Below are positions 43,040 through 51,746 of a stretch of DNA of 64,000 nt, one piece after another (the stretch's first letter is position 1; every line of letters starts with the position of its first letter). The notes beneath the pieces are model-generated. The model made no database searches and was not told the origin of the DNA. It worked only from the letters and a program-made list of their open reading frames with translations. This DNA comes from Acidobacteriota bacterium (lineage in GTDB: Bacteria > Acidobacteriota > Thermoanaerobaculia > Gp7-AA8). A program made the translations under genes and the position numbers. The stretch covers positions 1 to 64,000 of the forward strand of contig JAJXWV010000035.1 of the NCBI GenBank assembly GCA_021781455.1. Reading direction: 5' to 3'.

Positions 43040-44413
43040 ATGCGATCGGAAACCGACTCATTCGCCATCCTGTCGCGCGCCCTCGATGCGGCCGGTACCG
43101 ACGAGGCGGACGCCGTCTTCATGTCCACGGACCAGAACATCTCCCGCTTCGCGAACTCGAACCTTCATCAGAACATGTCGGAGATCAGCGCGGAGCTGAC
43201 CCTTCGCGTCTTCGTGAACGGCTGCACCGGTGTGGCATCGACGACTTCCTTCGATGACGACGAGATCGCCCGCGCGGCGGCTCTGGCGCGCGACGCGGCG
43301 CGGCACTCGAATCCGCTGCCGGGGTTCACTGGTCTCTACCGCGACGCTCCAGCTGCTCCGGTCCTGCAGACGTTCGACGCCGCCACTGCGCACCTCTCGG
43401 CTGCGGAGAAGGCCATCATGTTGCGGACGATGTTCGATCGCGGCCGGGACCGCGGTGTCGCCTTCGCCGGCTCGTTCACCACGAGCATGAGCTCCGTCGC
43501 CTGCGGCAACAGTCACGGCATCCGCCGCTTCGCCGAGACGACCTTCGCCGACGCAACGGTCATCGCTCTGGGACGGGAGCACTCCGGCTACGCCACCGCC
43601 TGCTCTCGACGCATCGGCGATGTCGACATCGCAGCCCTGGGCGATGAGGCTACGACCCGCGCCACTCTCCGCGCCGAACGCGTCGAGGATCTCGAGCCGG
43701 GCGCCTTCGACGTCGTCCTCGAGCCTCCCGCGCTGGCGGAGGTCTTCGAATGGCTGGGCATGATCGCCCTGACCGGCCAGTCGTTCGAGGACGGCTCTTC
43801 GCTGCTCGTCGACCATCTCGGACAGCGCATCGTTGGCGAGAACTTCACGCTGGCCGACGATGCCGTCGACGAGTCCTTTCTGCCGTTCCCGTTCGATCTC
43901 GAGGGCTACCCGAAGCAGCGCGTGGCCATGATCGAGAACGGTGTGGCCCGCACGCCGATGGTCGACAAGGTCTACGCCGACCGCTTGCACTTCGCGCCGA
44001 ACGGGGGCCTGTGGCACCTCGGATCCTCCGAGCACGGCACGACCTTTCACACCTCGATGGCCGGCGGTGACAGCTCGCGCGAGGAGATGATCCGCTCGAC
44101 GAAGCTCGGCATCTGGGTGACGCGGTTCAATTACGTGAATGGACTGCTCGAGCCCAGGACCGCGCTGATGACAGGCACCACCCGCGACGGTACCTTCCTG
44201 ATTCGCGACGGCGAGGTGGCGGCTCGCCTGCCGAACCTCCGCTGGACGCAGTCGATGGTCGAGGCGTTCTCGAACATCGAGGCGCTCAGCCGCGAGCGCC
44301 GCCGCGTCGGCACCTGGTACAACGCTTTCGGCGGGACGATCGCGCCGGTGGCGAAGATCCGCGGCTGGCATTTCACGGGAAAACAGACGGGCGGTGGAAG
44401 TGCTGAGTCCTGA
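43040..44413 (+). CDS. tldE: TldE/PmbA-type protease partner subunit
   Basis: A 457-residue non-catalytic homologue of TldD, lacking the HExxxH site. Family features include ISAELTLRVFVNGCTGVAS, GYATACSRRIGDVD, and a C-terminal MTGTTRDGTFLIRDGEV and NIEALSRERR. The last three codons (AES) and TGA stop fall in the left arm of a heptamer hairpin. The heterodimer forms the active protease with tldD just upstream. Confidence 0.93.
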   Translation: MRSETDSFAILSRALDAAGTDEADAVFMSTDQNISRFANSNLHQNMSEISAELTLRVFVNGCTGVASTTSFDDDEIARAAALARDAARHSNPLPGFTGLYRDAPAAPVLQTFDAATAHLSAAEKAIMLRTMFDRGRDRGVAFAGSFTTSMSSVACGNSHGIRRFAETTFADATVIALGREHSGYATACSRRIGDVDIAALGDEATTRATLRAERVEDLEPGAFDVVLEPPALAEVFEWLGMIALTGQSFEDGSSLLVDHLGQRIVGENFTLADDAVDESFLPFPFDLEGYPKQRVAMIENGVARTPMVDKVYADRLHFAPNGGLWHLGSSEHGTTFHTSMAGGDSSREEMIRSTKLGIWVTRFNYVNGLLEPRTALMTGTTRDGTFLIRDGEVAARLPNLRWTQSMVEAFSNIEALSRERRRVGTWYNAFGGTIAPVAKIRGWHFTGKQTGGGSAES

Positions 44414-44474
44414 GTCCTGAACGTCGGGCCTCGATTCTCAGCACTCAGCACTCAGCACTCAGCACTCAGGACTC
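44399..44474. repeat. CTGAGTN heptamer hairpin at the tldE end
   Basis: The left arm is AGTGCTGAGTCCTGAGTCCT (44399-44418) and includes the tldE stop codon. The right arm (44436-44474) is four or five CTCAGCA units then AGGACTC. The loop is about 16 bases. Confidence 0.88.
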
Positions 44475-44504
44475 GTCCTTGCACCTGTCGCGCTCGAATC
44501 GCCG

Positions 44505-45428
44505 ATGACTCAGTACATCATCCGCCGCCTGCTGCAGATGATTCCGATCACGCTCGGGATCCTGACGCTGATCTTCTCGCTCATTCACCTCATCCCCGGC
44601 GATCCGGCCATGCAGATCGCCGGCGAGGGCGCGCGGCCGGAGGACGTCGAAGCCATCCGCAAGGCACTGGGGCTCGATCAGCCGCTGCTCACGCAGTACG
44701 TTCACTTTCTGGTCCGCCTTGCGCACGGCGATCTGGGCACGTCGTTCCGGACCAACACCAGCGTCGCCACCGAGATCTTCGCGCGATATCCCGCCACCCT
44801 CGAGCTGGCGTTCGGCGCCATGTTCGTGGCCATCGTGGTGGCCTTTCCCCTGGGCATGCTCTCGGCGATCTATCGCAATTCGTGGATCGACAACGTGGCG
44901 CGGTTCTTCGCGCTCATCGGGGTGTCCATGCCCAGTTTCTGGTTCGGGCCTCTGCTGATCATCGCCTTCGCCATCAACCACACCTGGTTCCCCGTGTCGG
45001 GCCGCGACCAGGGACTGCGGTCGCTCGTCCTGCCGGCTCTGACGATGGGACTGGCGCTGGCGGCGATCCTGACGCGCATGGTCCGCGTCAGCGTCGCCGA
45101 GGAGCTCAATCAACTCTACGTGACCACGGCCATCGCCAAGGGCGTCACGCGCATCAAGGCCATTTTCCGCCACGCCTTGAAGAACGCCATGATCCCGGTG
45201 ATCACGGTGCTGGCGCTGCAGTTCGGCTCGCTGCTCACCGGCGCCATCATCACCGAGCAGATCTTTTCCTGGCCGGGACTCGGCCGTCTGCTGATCCAGT
45301 CGATCAACACCCGCGACTACCCGCAGGTTCAGGCCTCGATCCTGATCATCGCCCTGACCTACCTCCTGGTGAACTTCCTGAGCGACCTGCTGTACGCGGT
45401 CGTGGATCCGAGGATCAAGCTGGAGTGA
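44505..45428 (+). CDS. Dipeptide/nickel-type ABC transporter permease (DppB-like)
   Basis: A 307-residue permease with six membrane helices. It starts MTQYIIRRLLQMIPITLGIL, typical of DppB/OppB, and has the cytoplasmic EAA-type loop (LYVTTAIAKGVTRIKAIFRH) that contacts the ATPase. The C-terminus VDPRIKLE is also typical. With the next gene it makes the membrane channel of a peptide or nickel importer. Neither ATPase nor binding protein is adjacent. Confidence 0.92.
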   Translation: MTQYIIRRLLQMIPITLGILTLIFSLIHLIPGDPAMQIAGEGARPEDVEAIRKALGLDQPLLTQYVHFLVRLAHGDLGTSFRTNTSVATEIFARYPATLELAFGAMFVAIVVAFPLGMLSAIYRNSWIDNVARFFALIGVSMPSFWFGPLLIIAFAINHTWFPVSGRDQGLRSLVLPALTMGLALAAILTRMVRVSVAEELNQLYVTTAIAKGVTRIKAIFRHALKNAMIPVITVLALQFGSLLTGAIITEQIFSWPGLGRLLIQSINTRDYPQVQASILIIALTYLLVNFLSDLLYAVVDPRIKLE

Positions 45429-45435
45429 GGCTCCG

Positions 45436-45504
45436 GGCTGTTGGCTCCTGGCTCTTGGGACACCGAGTCCCCTAAGAACCAAGAGCTAACAGCCAAGAGC
45501 CAGG
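45436..45504. repeat. GGCTNTT heptamer hairpin between permease genes
   Basis: The left arm is GGCTGTT GGCTCCT GGCTCTT (45436-45459) and the right arm AAGAACC AAGAGCT AACAGCC AAGAGCC (about 45472-45502). The unit is seven bases. The right edge supplies AGGA before the next gene's ATG. Confidence 0.88.
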
Positions 45505-45509
45505 ACACC

Positions 45510-46337
45510 ATGAAGCGCCTGTTCAAGAATTTCGCCTTCACCATCGGAGCGCTGCTGACGATCGTGCTGATCGTGGTTGCGCTCGCAGCACCGTTGCTGG
45601 CGCCGTTCGATCCCGACGCGCAGGACACGTCGCGGCGGCTGGAGCCTCCGTCGAAGGAGCACATCCTGGGGCTCGACGACCTCGGCCGGGACGTCCTTTC
45701 GCGCATCGTCTTCGGGGCGCGCGTCTCCCTGCGAGTCGGCTTCAGCGTGGTCGTGATCGGATCGCTGATCGGCGTTGCGTTAGGCTCGATCGCCGGTTAT
45801 TTCGGCGGCGCCTGGGACGTCGTGATCATGCGCATCTGCGACATCCTCCTGGCTTTCCCGGGGATTCTGCTGGCCATCGCCATGGTGGCCGTGTTAGGTC
45901 CGAGCCTCAACAACGTCATCCTGGCACTGGCCGTCAGCAACTGGGTCGGCTACGCACGCCTGACGCGCGGCCAGGTCCTGAAGATCCGGGAGATGGAGTA
46001 CGTCACGGCCGCGAAGGCCCTGGGCGCCCGGGCCCCGCGCGTGATCATCCGCCACGTCCTGCCGAACGTCATCAACCCGGTGATCGTGATGGCCACGCTC
46101 GGTCTGGCTGGCGCGATCCTGGCCGAGGCGGCGCTTTCCTTCCTCGGTCTCGGCGTTCAGCCGCCCACGCCGTCGTGGGGAGCCATGCTCACATCCGGAC
46201 GCCAGTATCTCGGCATCGCCAACCATCTGGCCATCTTCCCCGGCGCCGCGATCATGCTGTCCGTGATGGGTCTGAACTTCCTCGGCGACGGCCTGATCGA
46301 CGCCCTCGATCCGAAGTACCGCAAGCTCATCGAGTAG
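45510..46337 (+). CDS. Dipeptide/nickel-type ABC transporter permease (DppC-like)
   Basis: A 275-residue permease partner. It has the DppC-type N-terminal helix (AFTIGALLTIVLIVVALA) followed by periplasmic HILGLDDLGRDVLSRIVFGAR and the EAA loop (EYVTAAKALGARAPRVIIRH). ATG at 45510 with AGGA four bases upstream (inside a repeat edge) is preferred to an earlier in-frame start that reads through the hairpin. Confidence 0.92.
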   Translation: MKRLFKNFAFTIGALLTIVLIVVALAAPLLAPFDPDAQDTSRRLEPPSKEHILGLDDLGRDVLSRIVFGARVSLRVGFSVVVIGSLIGVALGSIAGYFGGAWDVVIMRICDILLAFPGILLAIAMVAVLGPSLNNVILALAVSNWVGYARLTRGQVLKIREMEYVTAAKALGARAPRVIIRHVLPNVINPVIVMATLGLAGAILAEAALSFLGLGVQPPTPSWGAMLTSGRQYLGIANHLAIFPGAAIMLSVMGLNFLGDGLIDALDPKYRKLIE

Positions 46338-46357
46338 GCCTGAGACTGCGGCCAGCC

Positions 46358-46966
46358 CTATACCGCCGCCAGCGCCGGTCTCCCAGAGGCGAAGCGGAGC
46401 ATCCAGCGCAGGAAGCGCGTCGTCGCGATGAGCAGGAGCGTCCCGACGACGAGTCCGATCGGGATGATCCACCAGCCCAGGATTTCGGTGCGGTGCAGCG
46501 GCGCGGGAGCCTCCATTCCCATGGAGAAGCCGCCATCGCCGAGCCACGCTCCGACGTGATCAGGGAAGATCGGCTTCATCACCGCGCTGACCAGAAAGCT
46601 CAGGGCCATGCCGTAGCCGGTGAGCCCGACGATGAACACGGCAAAGCCGACCACGCTCTTCATCGCCCATCGCAGGACCGTGCGCAGGATCAGCGTGGGC
46701 GAAAAGCTCGCCCGGGCCCGCGCCACCATCGCTTCGGCCTGATACAGCGGCCCGATGTCTTCGGGCTTGCCGAGGGCCTTGAGAATGGCGACGAGTTTTT
46801 CGTCGGTCAGCTCGCCTGCCGATTCCGCACGCTCGAGGATGTGCCCGCGGATCTCGCGCAGGATGTCGTTGACCTCCTCGGCCGGCAGCTCGCCGAGGCA
46901 GCGGCGAAGGTTCATCAGATAGGTGTCGACGCGGGTCTGAAGATCGAGGTCGAAAGACGTGCTCAT
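46358..46966 (-). CDS. PadR-linked membrane protein, DUF1700-like
   Basis: A 202-residue protein. The N-terminal 80 residues are helical and charged with LPAEEVNDILREIRGHILER, a pattern typical of DUF1700/HAAS domain proteins that sit beside PadR regulators. Two or three membrane segments follow (VVGFAVFIVGLTGYGMALSF, IIPIGLVVGTLLLIA). It overlaps the PadR gene by four bases. It probably acts as a membrane sensor or effector of that regulator. Confidence 0.8.
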   Translation of the reverse strand: MSTSFDLDLQTRVDTYLMNLRRCLGELPAEEVNDILREIRGHILERAESAGELTDEKLVAILKALGKPEDIGPLYQAEAMVARARASFSPTLILRTVLRWAMKSVVGFAVFIVGLTGYGMALSFLVSAVMKPIFPDHVGAWLGDGGFSMGMEAPAPLHRTEILGWWIIPIGLVVGTLLLIATTRFLRWMLRFASGRPALAAV

Positions 46967-47316
46967 CGTCGCTCCTCCTTGAGCAGGGGGCCGAGCAGGC
47001 CGCTCATCTGGCGCATGAACTCGGCGGATTCGTGGGCCATGGTCAGAGTGCGGCGACGGCCCGCGGCTGTGAGCGAGTAGTACTTGCGCGGATGGCCGGA
47101 GTCGCTCTGCTCCTCCCACTCCGCCCGGACCGCTCCATCCTCCTTGAGGCGGTTGAGGACCGGATAGATGGTCCCCTCCGTGACCAGGAGGTCGGAATCG
47201 TTTTCGAGGCGGCGCAGGATCTCCAGGCCGTACAGGCGGCCGTCCCAGAGAGTGGCCAGGATGGCCAGCTCGAGCCATCCCTTGCGCAGCTGTGATCGCC
47301 AGTTTTCGTCAGGCAT
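46963..47316 (-). CDS. PadR-family transcriptional regulator
   Basis: A 117-residue winged-helix protein. Signature: LELAILATLWDGRLYGLEIL, then TEGTIYPVLNRLKEDGAVRA and HPRKYYSLTAAGRR. ATG at 47316 (MPDENWRSQLRKG) is the usual start. First gene of a two-gene unit with the DUF1700-like membrane protein; divergent from the metal-receptor gene with 116 bases between. The intergenic dyad at 47343 may be its operator. Confidence 0.9.
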   Translation of the reverse strand: MPDENWRSQLRKGWLELAILATLWDGRLYGLEILRRLENDSDLLVTEGTIYPVLNRLKEDGAVRAEWEEQSDSGHPRKYYSLTAAGRRRTLTMAHESAEFMRQMSGLLGPLLKEERR

Positions 47317-47342
47317 GACCGGATACCTTGCAGTACATAGTA

Positions 47343-47353
47343 TCATGCCATGA
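47343..47353. promoter_or_regulatory. Candidate PadR operator dyad
   Basis: The perfect dyad TCATGCCATGA lies 27 bases upstream of the padR start, flanked by GTAC tetramers at 47333-47336 and 47356-47359. PadR proteins often bind such short AT-containing dyads near their own promoter. The evidence is symmetry and position only. Confidence 0.35.
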
Positions 47354-47432
47354 CAGTACGGCGCATTGCCAGAAAGGTTGCGGGCGACGACACCGGCGAG
47401 CGTTAGACGGAACTGGCGGTAAACTCGCCCCC

Positions 47433-48194
47433 ATGGTTCGCGACTCCCTCGGCCGCTCCTTTTCGTTCCCGGAGCCCCCCCGCCGCGTGGTTTCGCTGGT
47501 CCCTTCGATCACCGAAACGCTGTTTGATCTCGGCGCCGGCGAGACGGTCATCGGAATCACGGACTTCTGCATCTTCCCGGAGTCCATGGAGCGACCCCGG
47601 CTCGGCGGAACGAAGAATCCCGACGTCCAGGCGATCCGCGCACTGGCACCGGACCTCGTGCACATGAACCTCGAGGAGAACCTCGAGCGCCACGCCCGCG
47701 AGATCGAGTCGTTCGCGCCCGTCTTCGTCAGCGAGCCGAAGTCCACCGGGGACGTTTCCGCGCTCATCACCAACCTCGGGGGAGTCCACGGTTGTGCCGC
47801 TCGAGCTGCCGCAATCGTCGCCGAGCTCCGCACCGAGCTCCAGCAGATGCCCCAGGACCTCTTCACCTTTGCCTGCCCGATCTGGAAGAAGCCGTGGATG
47901 TGGTGCGGCGGCGACACCTACGTCTCGAACCTGGTCGGCATGGCGGGTGGCCTGAACATCCTTCAGGAACGGGCGCGTTATCCAGCCATCGAGCTGCCGA
48001 GCGTGGTGGCCATGCGTCCGAACGTCATCTTCCTGCCGGACGAGCCATACGCTTTCCGCACTTCCGATGCCCAGGAGCTCAGCCGCGCCAGCGATGCGCG
48101 GGTCATCGGCCCTTTTCCGGGCCACCTGTTCACCTGGCACGGAACCCGGACGATCCAGGGCCTGCGATTCCTGCGCGAGATTCTGAGGAACTGA
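47433..48194 (+). CDS. BtuF-like helical-backbone metal/cobalamin-receptor protein
   Basis: A 253-residue substrate-binding-type protein. It begins MVRDSLGRSFSFPEPPRRVV with the class III pattern RVVSLVPSITETLFDLGAG, then VIGITDFCIFP, and GGDTYVSNLVGMAGGLNIL. These match BtuF/cobalamin-binding receptors. No signal peptide or lipobox is present, even with upstream in-frame codons, so it may be cytosolic or exported otherwise. No BtuCD partner is adjacent. Confidence 0.8.
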   Translation: MVRDSLGRSFSFPEPPRRVVSLVPSITETLFDLGAGETVIGITDFCIFPESMERPRLGGTKNPDVQAIRALAPDLVHMNLEENLERHAREIESFAPVFVSEPKSTGDVSALITNLGGVHGCAARAAAIVAELRTELQQMPQDLFTFACPIWKKPWMWCGGDTYVSNLVGMAGGLNILQERARYPAIELPSVVAMRPNVIFLPDEPYAFRTSDAQELSRASDARVIGPFPGHLFTWHGTRTIQGLRFLREILRN

Positions 48195-48198
48195 GGAA

Positions 48199-48287
48199 CC
48201 GGGTTGCGCGGTTCCGCGGTTGCGCGGTTCCGCGTTCGAAGTTTCGACGCTGCGATCACCGCGCAACCTCGAAACCCACGTCACCCA
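48199..48287. repeat. Octamer-unit inverted repeat (GCGGTTNC type)
   Basis: The left arm is GGTTGCGC GGTTCCGC GGTTGCGC GGTTCCGC (48199-48232). The degenerate right arm (48258-48287) holds CGCAACCT and opposed forms. It lies between convergent genes, four and three bases from their stop codons. Confidence 0.85.
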
Positions 48288-48290
48288 TCC

Positions 48291-48926
48291 TCAGCTCTCG
48301 AGCAACTCCTCAGCCCAGCTGCGCATCGTCTCTTCGACGCCGTCGAGCTGCTTGGTGAAGAAGTGATCGGCGCCGGTGATGACCACGCTCTGCGAATTGC
48401 GGATCGTCGGAACGAGCTTCTCCAGTTTCGAGACGTCGCCAAACTCGTCCTGCGTGCCGTGCAGAAAGAGCATTGGCCGCTCGCAATGCCGCAGATACCC
48501 GAAGTCGTACTTGTTGACGGGCGCGCCGATCAGAAAGATGGCGAAGACGTCGGGCGTCTCGCAGGCCACACGGCTGGCCACCCAGGCGCCGAAAGAAAAG
48601 CCACCGACGAAAAGGCGTTTGCCGGGGTGCATCCGCTGCGCCCACTGAATGGCGGCCGTGACGTCGTCCTGCTCCCCTTCGCCTTCGTCATGGGTTCCGG
48701 CGCTCGTGCCGGTGCCGCGAAAATTGAAGCGCAGCGTGGCCACATTGGCATTCTCCAGTCCGCGTGCGGCGCGGAAAACGACTTTGTTGTGAAGCGTCCC
48801 TCCACCCAGCGGATGCGGATGACAAACCACGGCCACGGCCGCCGGATCCTGAAGATCGCGGTAGAGCGCCTCCAGACGACCGGCCCTGCCGTAAAGATCG
48901 ACGTGTCGAAGTGCTCTTGGATTCAC
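48291..48926 (-). CDS. Alpha/beta hydrolase, dienelactone-hydrolase-like
   Basis: A 211-residue hydrolase. The oxyanion region VVCHPHPLGGGTLHNKVV, the nucleophile elbow GGFSFGAW, the acid Asp in LHGTQDEFGD and the His in ITGADHFF define the triad. It resembles a group of small cytosolic hydrolases of unknown substrate. It overlaps the Rieske gene by four bases, suggesting a common pathway. Confidence 0.85.
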   Translation of the reverse strand: MNPRALRHVDLYGRAGRLEALYRDLQDPAAVAVVCHPHPLGGGTLHNKVVFRAARGLENANVATLRFNFRGTGTSAGTHDEGEGEQDDVTAAIQWAQRMHPGKRLFVGGFSFGAWVASRVACETPDVFAIFLIGAPVNKYDFGYLRHCERPMLFLHGTQDEFGDVSKLEKLVPTIRNSQSVVITGADHFFTKQLDGVEETMRSWAEELLES

Positions 48927-49261
48927 GGCAGACTCGATGACGGTTGAGAGACTTCCGAGAGGCGTACGAAGATCCGCCCGTCCTCGATCCTCACTTCATG
49001 CCTGGTGATGCCGATGGCCGGATTGGCGCCGCAGATCCCGCTGGCGATGTCGAAGCTCCACAGATGCCACGGGCAGACGACCTCGTTCCCGACGATGTCG
49101 CCTTCGACGAGCGGACCGCCGCGATGCGGGCAGCGGCTGTCGGTCGCGAAATAGCCGCGGCTGGTGTGGTAGAGCACGATTCCGCGCCCTTCCACCAGCA
49201 AAGCCTTCATACGCCCGACCTCCAGCTCGTCCAGCCGAGCGATTTCGACGAAGTTGTCCAT
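48923..49261 (-). CDS. Rieske [2Fe-2S] ferredoxin-like protein
   Basis: A 112-residue electron carrier. Cluster ligands are in CPHRGGPL and CPWHLWSFD (CxH...CxxH). It has no membrane anchor, so it resembles soluble NirD/ferredoxin-component types. ATG at 49261 (MDNFVEIARL) is chosen; the longer form adds a non-conserved stretch. It precedes the hydrolase gene (ATGA overlap) and has no oxygenase partner nearby. Confidence 0.88.
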   Translation of the reverse strand: MDNFVEIARLDELEVGRMKALLVEGRGIVLYHTSRGYFATDSRCPHRGGPLVEGDIVGNEVVCPWHLWSFDIASGICGANPAIGITRHEVRIEDGRIFVRLSEVSQPSSSLP

Positions 49262-49335
49262 GAACGGAATCGATGCGGAGACCCCCCCGCGCCCGAGGAG
49301 CACGAATAGTGCCCTTTCGCAGCAAAACGCGCAAG

Positions 49336-49425
49336 GTGAGTGCTGAGTGCTGAGTCCTGAGTCCTGAGTCCTGAGTCCTGAGCTAATACGGGAAGGCGAC
49401 TCAGGACTCAGGACTCAGGACCCAG
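49336..49425. repeat. CTGAGTN heptamer hairpin
   Basis: The left arm runs CTGAGTG, CTGAGTC x4 (49336-49383), the right arm AGGACTC x3 then AGGACCC (49398-49425). The loop is about 14 bases. It separates the Rieske gene from the AmrS gene. Confidence 0.9.
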
Positions 49426-49444
49426 AAGAGCCTAACACCAGGGC

Positions 49445-50560
49445 TCACACCGACACCGGCCGCGGGATTCCATTGCGTCCGACGACTGCGGCTCCGTCCC
49501 ACACGCCGGGAATCGGAATCGCGCAGTCGGGGCACTTGCCATCCTTCAGCCTGTACGAAGTGACTCGGAAGCCGTGCCGGCCAATCACGACCGCGGCGCA
49601 GTTCGGGCAGTGCGTGCTTTCCAGGTCGCCAACGGCACCCGGGATGTTGCCCGGGTAGATGAATTTCAGACCGGCGCGCCGGCCGATCTCGTAGGCCCGC
49701 AGCAGCATCGAAGCGGTCGTGTTGCCGTTGCTGGTCATCCGATAGTCCTCGTGAAAAGCGGTGACGTGCCACGGGATGTTCAGGTCGACGTCCGCGAGAA
49801 ACTCAGCGATCTGCGTCAACTCCTCTTCCGAGTCGTTGAAGCCGGGCACGACGAGCGTGACGACCTCGACCCAGATGCCGCGCTGCTTGAGCCCGCGAAT
49901 CGTGTCGAGCACCGGCTGAAGCTGGCCGCCGAGGTCGCGATAGTGCTTCTGGCTGAACCCCTTCAGGTCGACCTTGTAGATCGTCACGTACGGTGCGATG
50001 TAGTCGAGCACCTCGGGCGTGCCGTTGCCGTTCGAGACGTACGAGCAGACCAGCCCTTCCTTCTTCGCTTCCTTGAAGATCTCGACCGCCCACTCGGAAG
50101 TGATCAGCGGCTCGTTGTAGGTCGAGGTGATGACCTTCGCGCCATGGCGCCTGGCCAGTCGGATGAGATCAGCCGGCTCGATGTCGGTCACTGGCGCAAC
50201 GGCGATCGGGTCGCGCAGCGCCTGCGAGGTGACCCAGTTCTGGCAATAGCCGCAGTGATAGTCGCAGCCCATCATGCCGAACGACAGGGCGAGCGCGCCC
50301 GGATAGGCGTGGAAGAAGGGCTTCTTCTCGATGGGGTCGACCTGCAACGCCGCGGCGTACCCGCGCGGCACCTTCAGCACACCGCCTTCGTTGTAGCGGA
50401 TCTTGCAGATGCCCTTCAGCCCGTCCGGGATGAAACAGCGGTGACCGCAGGCGTGGCAGCGCACTCCACCTCCGACGAGCTTCTCGAAGAGCACGCCCTC
50501 AACCGTCCGATCGGCAAGGATGCCTGCGAGCGTTGTTTCCGTCGTCTCAGCCGGGGTCAC
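49445..50560 (-). CDS. amrS: AmmeMemoRadiSam-system radical SAM enzyme
   Basis: A 371-residue radical SAM protein. The cluster motif is CDYHCGYC (CxxxCxxC); other features are GVRCHACGHRCFIPDG, FFHAYPGALALSFG, the ITSTYNEPLITSEW stretch, and a C-terminal zinc-ribbon-like CPNCAAVV...CPDC. AmrS normally occurs with Memo-like AmrB and AMMECR1-like AmrA; neither is in the window. GTG at 50560 gives a family-like start (TPAETTETTLAGILAD); the long upstream extension is not coding-like. The short gap to the PAP2 gene contains weak heptamer-like sequence only. Confidence 0.88.
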   Translation of the reverse strand: MTPAETTETTLAGILADRTVEGVLFEKLVGGGVRCHACGHRCFIPDGLKGICKIRYNEGGVLKVPRGYAAALQVDPIEKKPFFHAYPGALALSFGMMGCDYHCGYCQNWVTSQALRDPIAVAPVTDIEPADLIRLARRHGAKVITSTYNEPLITSEWAVEIFKEAKKEGLVCSYVSNGNGTPEVLDYIAPYVTIYKVDLKGFSQKHYRDLGGQLQPVLDTIRGLKQRGIWVEVVTLVVPGFNDSEEELTQIAEFLADVDLNIPWHVTAFHEDYRMTSNGNTTASMLLRAYEIGRRAGLKFIYPGNIPGAVGDLESTHCPNCAAVVIGRHGFRVTSYRLKDGKCPDCAIPIPGVWDGAAVVGRNGIPRPVSV

Positions 50561-50607
50561 GGACAGCAAAACGGCCGAGCGAGGTGGGAAAATCCTGTTC
50601 CCCCGGA

Positions 50608-51678
50608 CTACGGACGGCGAACTCGAAGACTCCTGTGAAGCGCAAACCAGCGGCGGAGTTTGAAAGACCGGACCACGGCATAGTAGGCCGCGAGGGCGAG
50701 CACCACCCCGGCGATCCCGTCGACCAGGTAGTGCCACCCAGTGATCATGGAGCCGATGAAGATGACGAACAACATCACCGAGAAGAGCACCTCGCCGTAG
50801 ACCCACTCACGCCGCATCCACAACGCCACCAGTGCCTGCCACGCGACATGGAGACTCGGAAACGCCGCTATACCGTAGATCAGCGACACCGGTGTGTTCA
50901 CGCCCCGGTTCAGCGCCAGCATGTTCGTGTAGTTGCGCATCAGAAGCGCCTGCATCCTTTGCGTGGTCTGCAGTTGAGCGGCGTATTCGAACCACAGCTG
51001 AGGAAACCGGTACGCCGGTCCGAGAGAAGGAACGAGCAAATAGAGATACGCGCCCCAGATCCACAGCAGCACGTTGGACGTCATGAAGGCGAGGCGAAGA
51101 CGCCGCGAGGGCGCAGACAGGAAGTACGCGAAGGCGATCAGCATCGTCGCCACGAAGATGTTCGCGTACGCCCAGTCGATCAGGCGCAAGAAACTTGAGT
51201 TCGAAAAGAGAGCCAGAACGAAAAGGTTTGGCGAAAAACCGAACGAGATCGCGCGGTCAATGTCCCAGAGCTGCTGGTCGAACAGACGGTGGTTGAAGAC
51301 CGGCACGACCAGCTTCATCCAGCCGTAGACAAGCGTCAGGGCGGCTTCGGCGATGACGAGCCGGATGGTGTCGACGATCCAGCCCGGGCTGGTGATGACC
51401 GCTCGATATCTTGGCCAGCGGCCGCTCAACGCAGCATGGCCGGCTCGGAGAGCGATTCCACCAACCGTCGCAGAGAGAAGTGAGATCTCGATGGCCCGGA
51501 AGATGTCGCGAAAGAGGCTCAGGAACTCCAGAGACTCGGCCCGCGCGACGATCGTCAGGACGACGAGGTGTGCAATGAGAATCCACTCGTAGGCGTAAAG
51601 CTTGAAGTCGACTTGACGGCCTGCGGTCACGCGCCGGAGTTTAGCCGATCGTATTTCTAACATTCGAGCCGGTTGCAT
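50608..51678 (-). CDS. PAP2-superfamily membrane phosphatase/phosphotransferase
   Basis: A 356-residue inositolphosphorylceramide-synthase-like PAP2 protein with about six membrane helices. The motifs are SLGPAYRFPQ (in the KxxxxxxRP position), FPSLHVAW (PSxxH) and GWHYLVDGIAG with the catalytic His/Asp. It might dephosphorylate or transfer polar groups onto lipids. It is clearly paralogous to the gene at 53777, with only the exchanger and the hydratase between. Confidence 0.8.
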   Translation of the reverse strand: MQPARMLEIRSAKLRRVTAGRQVDFKLYAYEWILIAHLVVLTIVARAESLEFLSLFRDIFRAIEISLLSATVGGIALRAGHAALSGRWPRYRAVITSPGWIVDTIRLVIAEAALTLVYGWMKLVVPVFNHRLFDQQLWDIDRAISFGFSPNLFVLALFSNSSFLRLIDWAYANIFVATMLIAFAYFLSAPSRRLRLAFMTSNVLLWIWGAYLYLLVPSLGPAYRFPQLWFEYAAQLQTTQRMQALLMRNYTNMLALNRGVNTPVSLIYGIAAFPSLHVAWQALVALWMRREWVYGEVLFSVMLFVIFIGSMITGWHYLVDGIAGVVLALAAYYAVVRSFKLRRWFALHRSLRVRRP

Positions 51679-51746
51679 GGCAGCTTCTCCCAGCCACCGG
51701 TGCGCCCGGACCTACCCTCACCTCGGACGACCGGCCGATCGCATCC

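Noticed and set aside
47354-47432. Cobalamin riboswitch before the BtuF-like gene
   Set aside because: The leader is too short and no B12-box-like sequence is seen.
50565-50640. Another heptamer hairpin before the PAP2 gene (GGACTAC GGACGGC-like)
   Set aside because: Units are too diverged and no opposed arm is clear; it could be a decayed element but I cannot support it.
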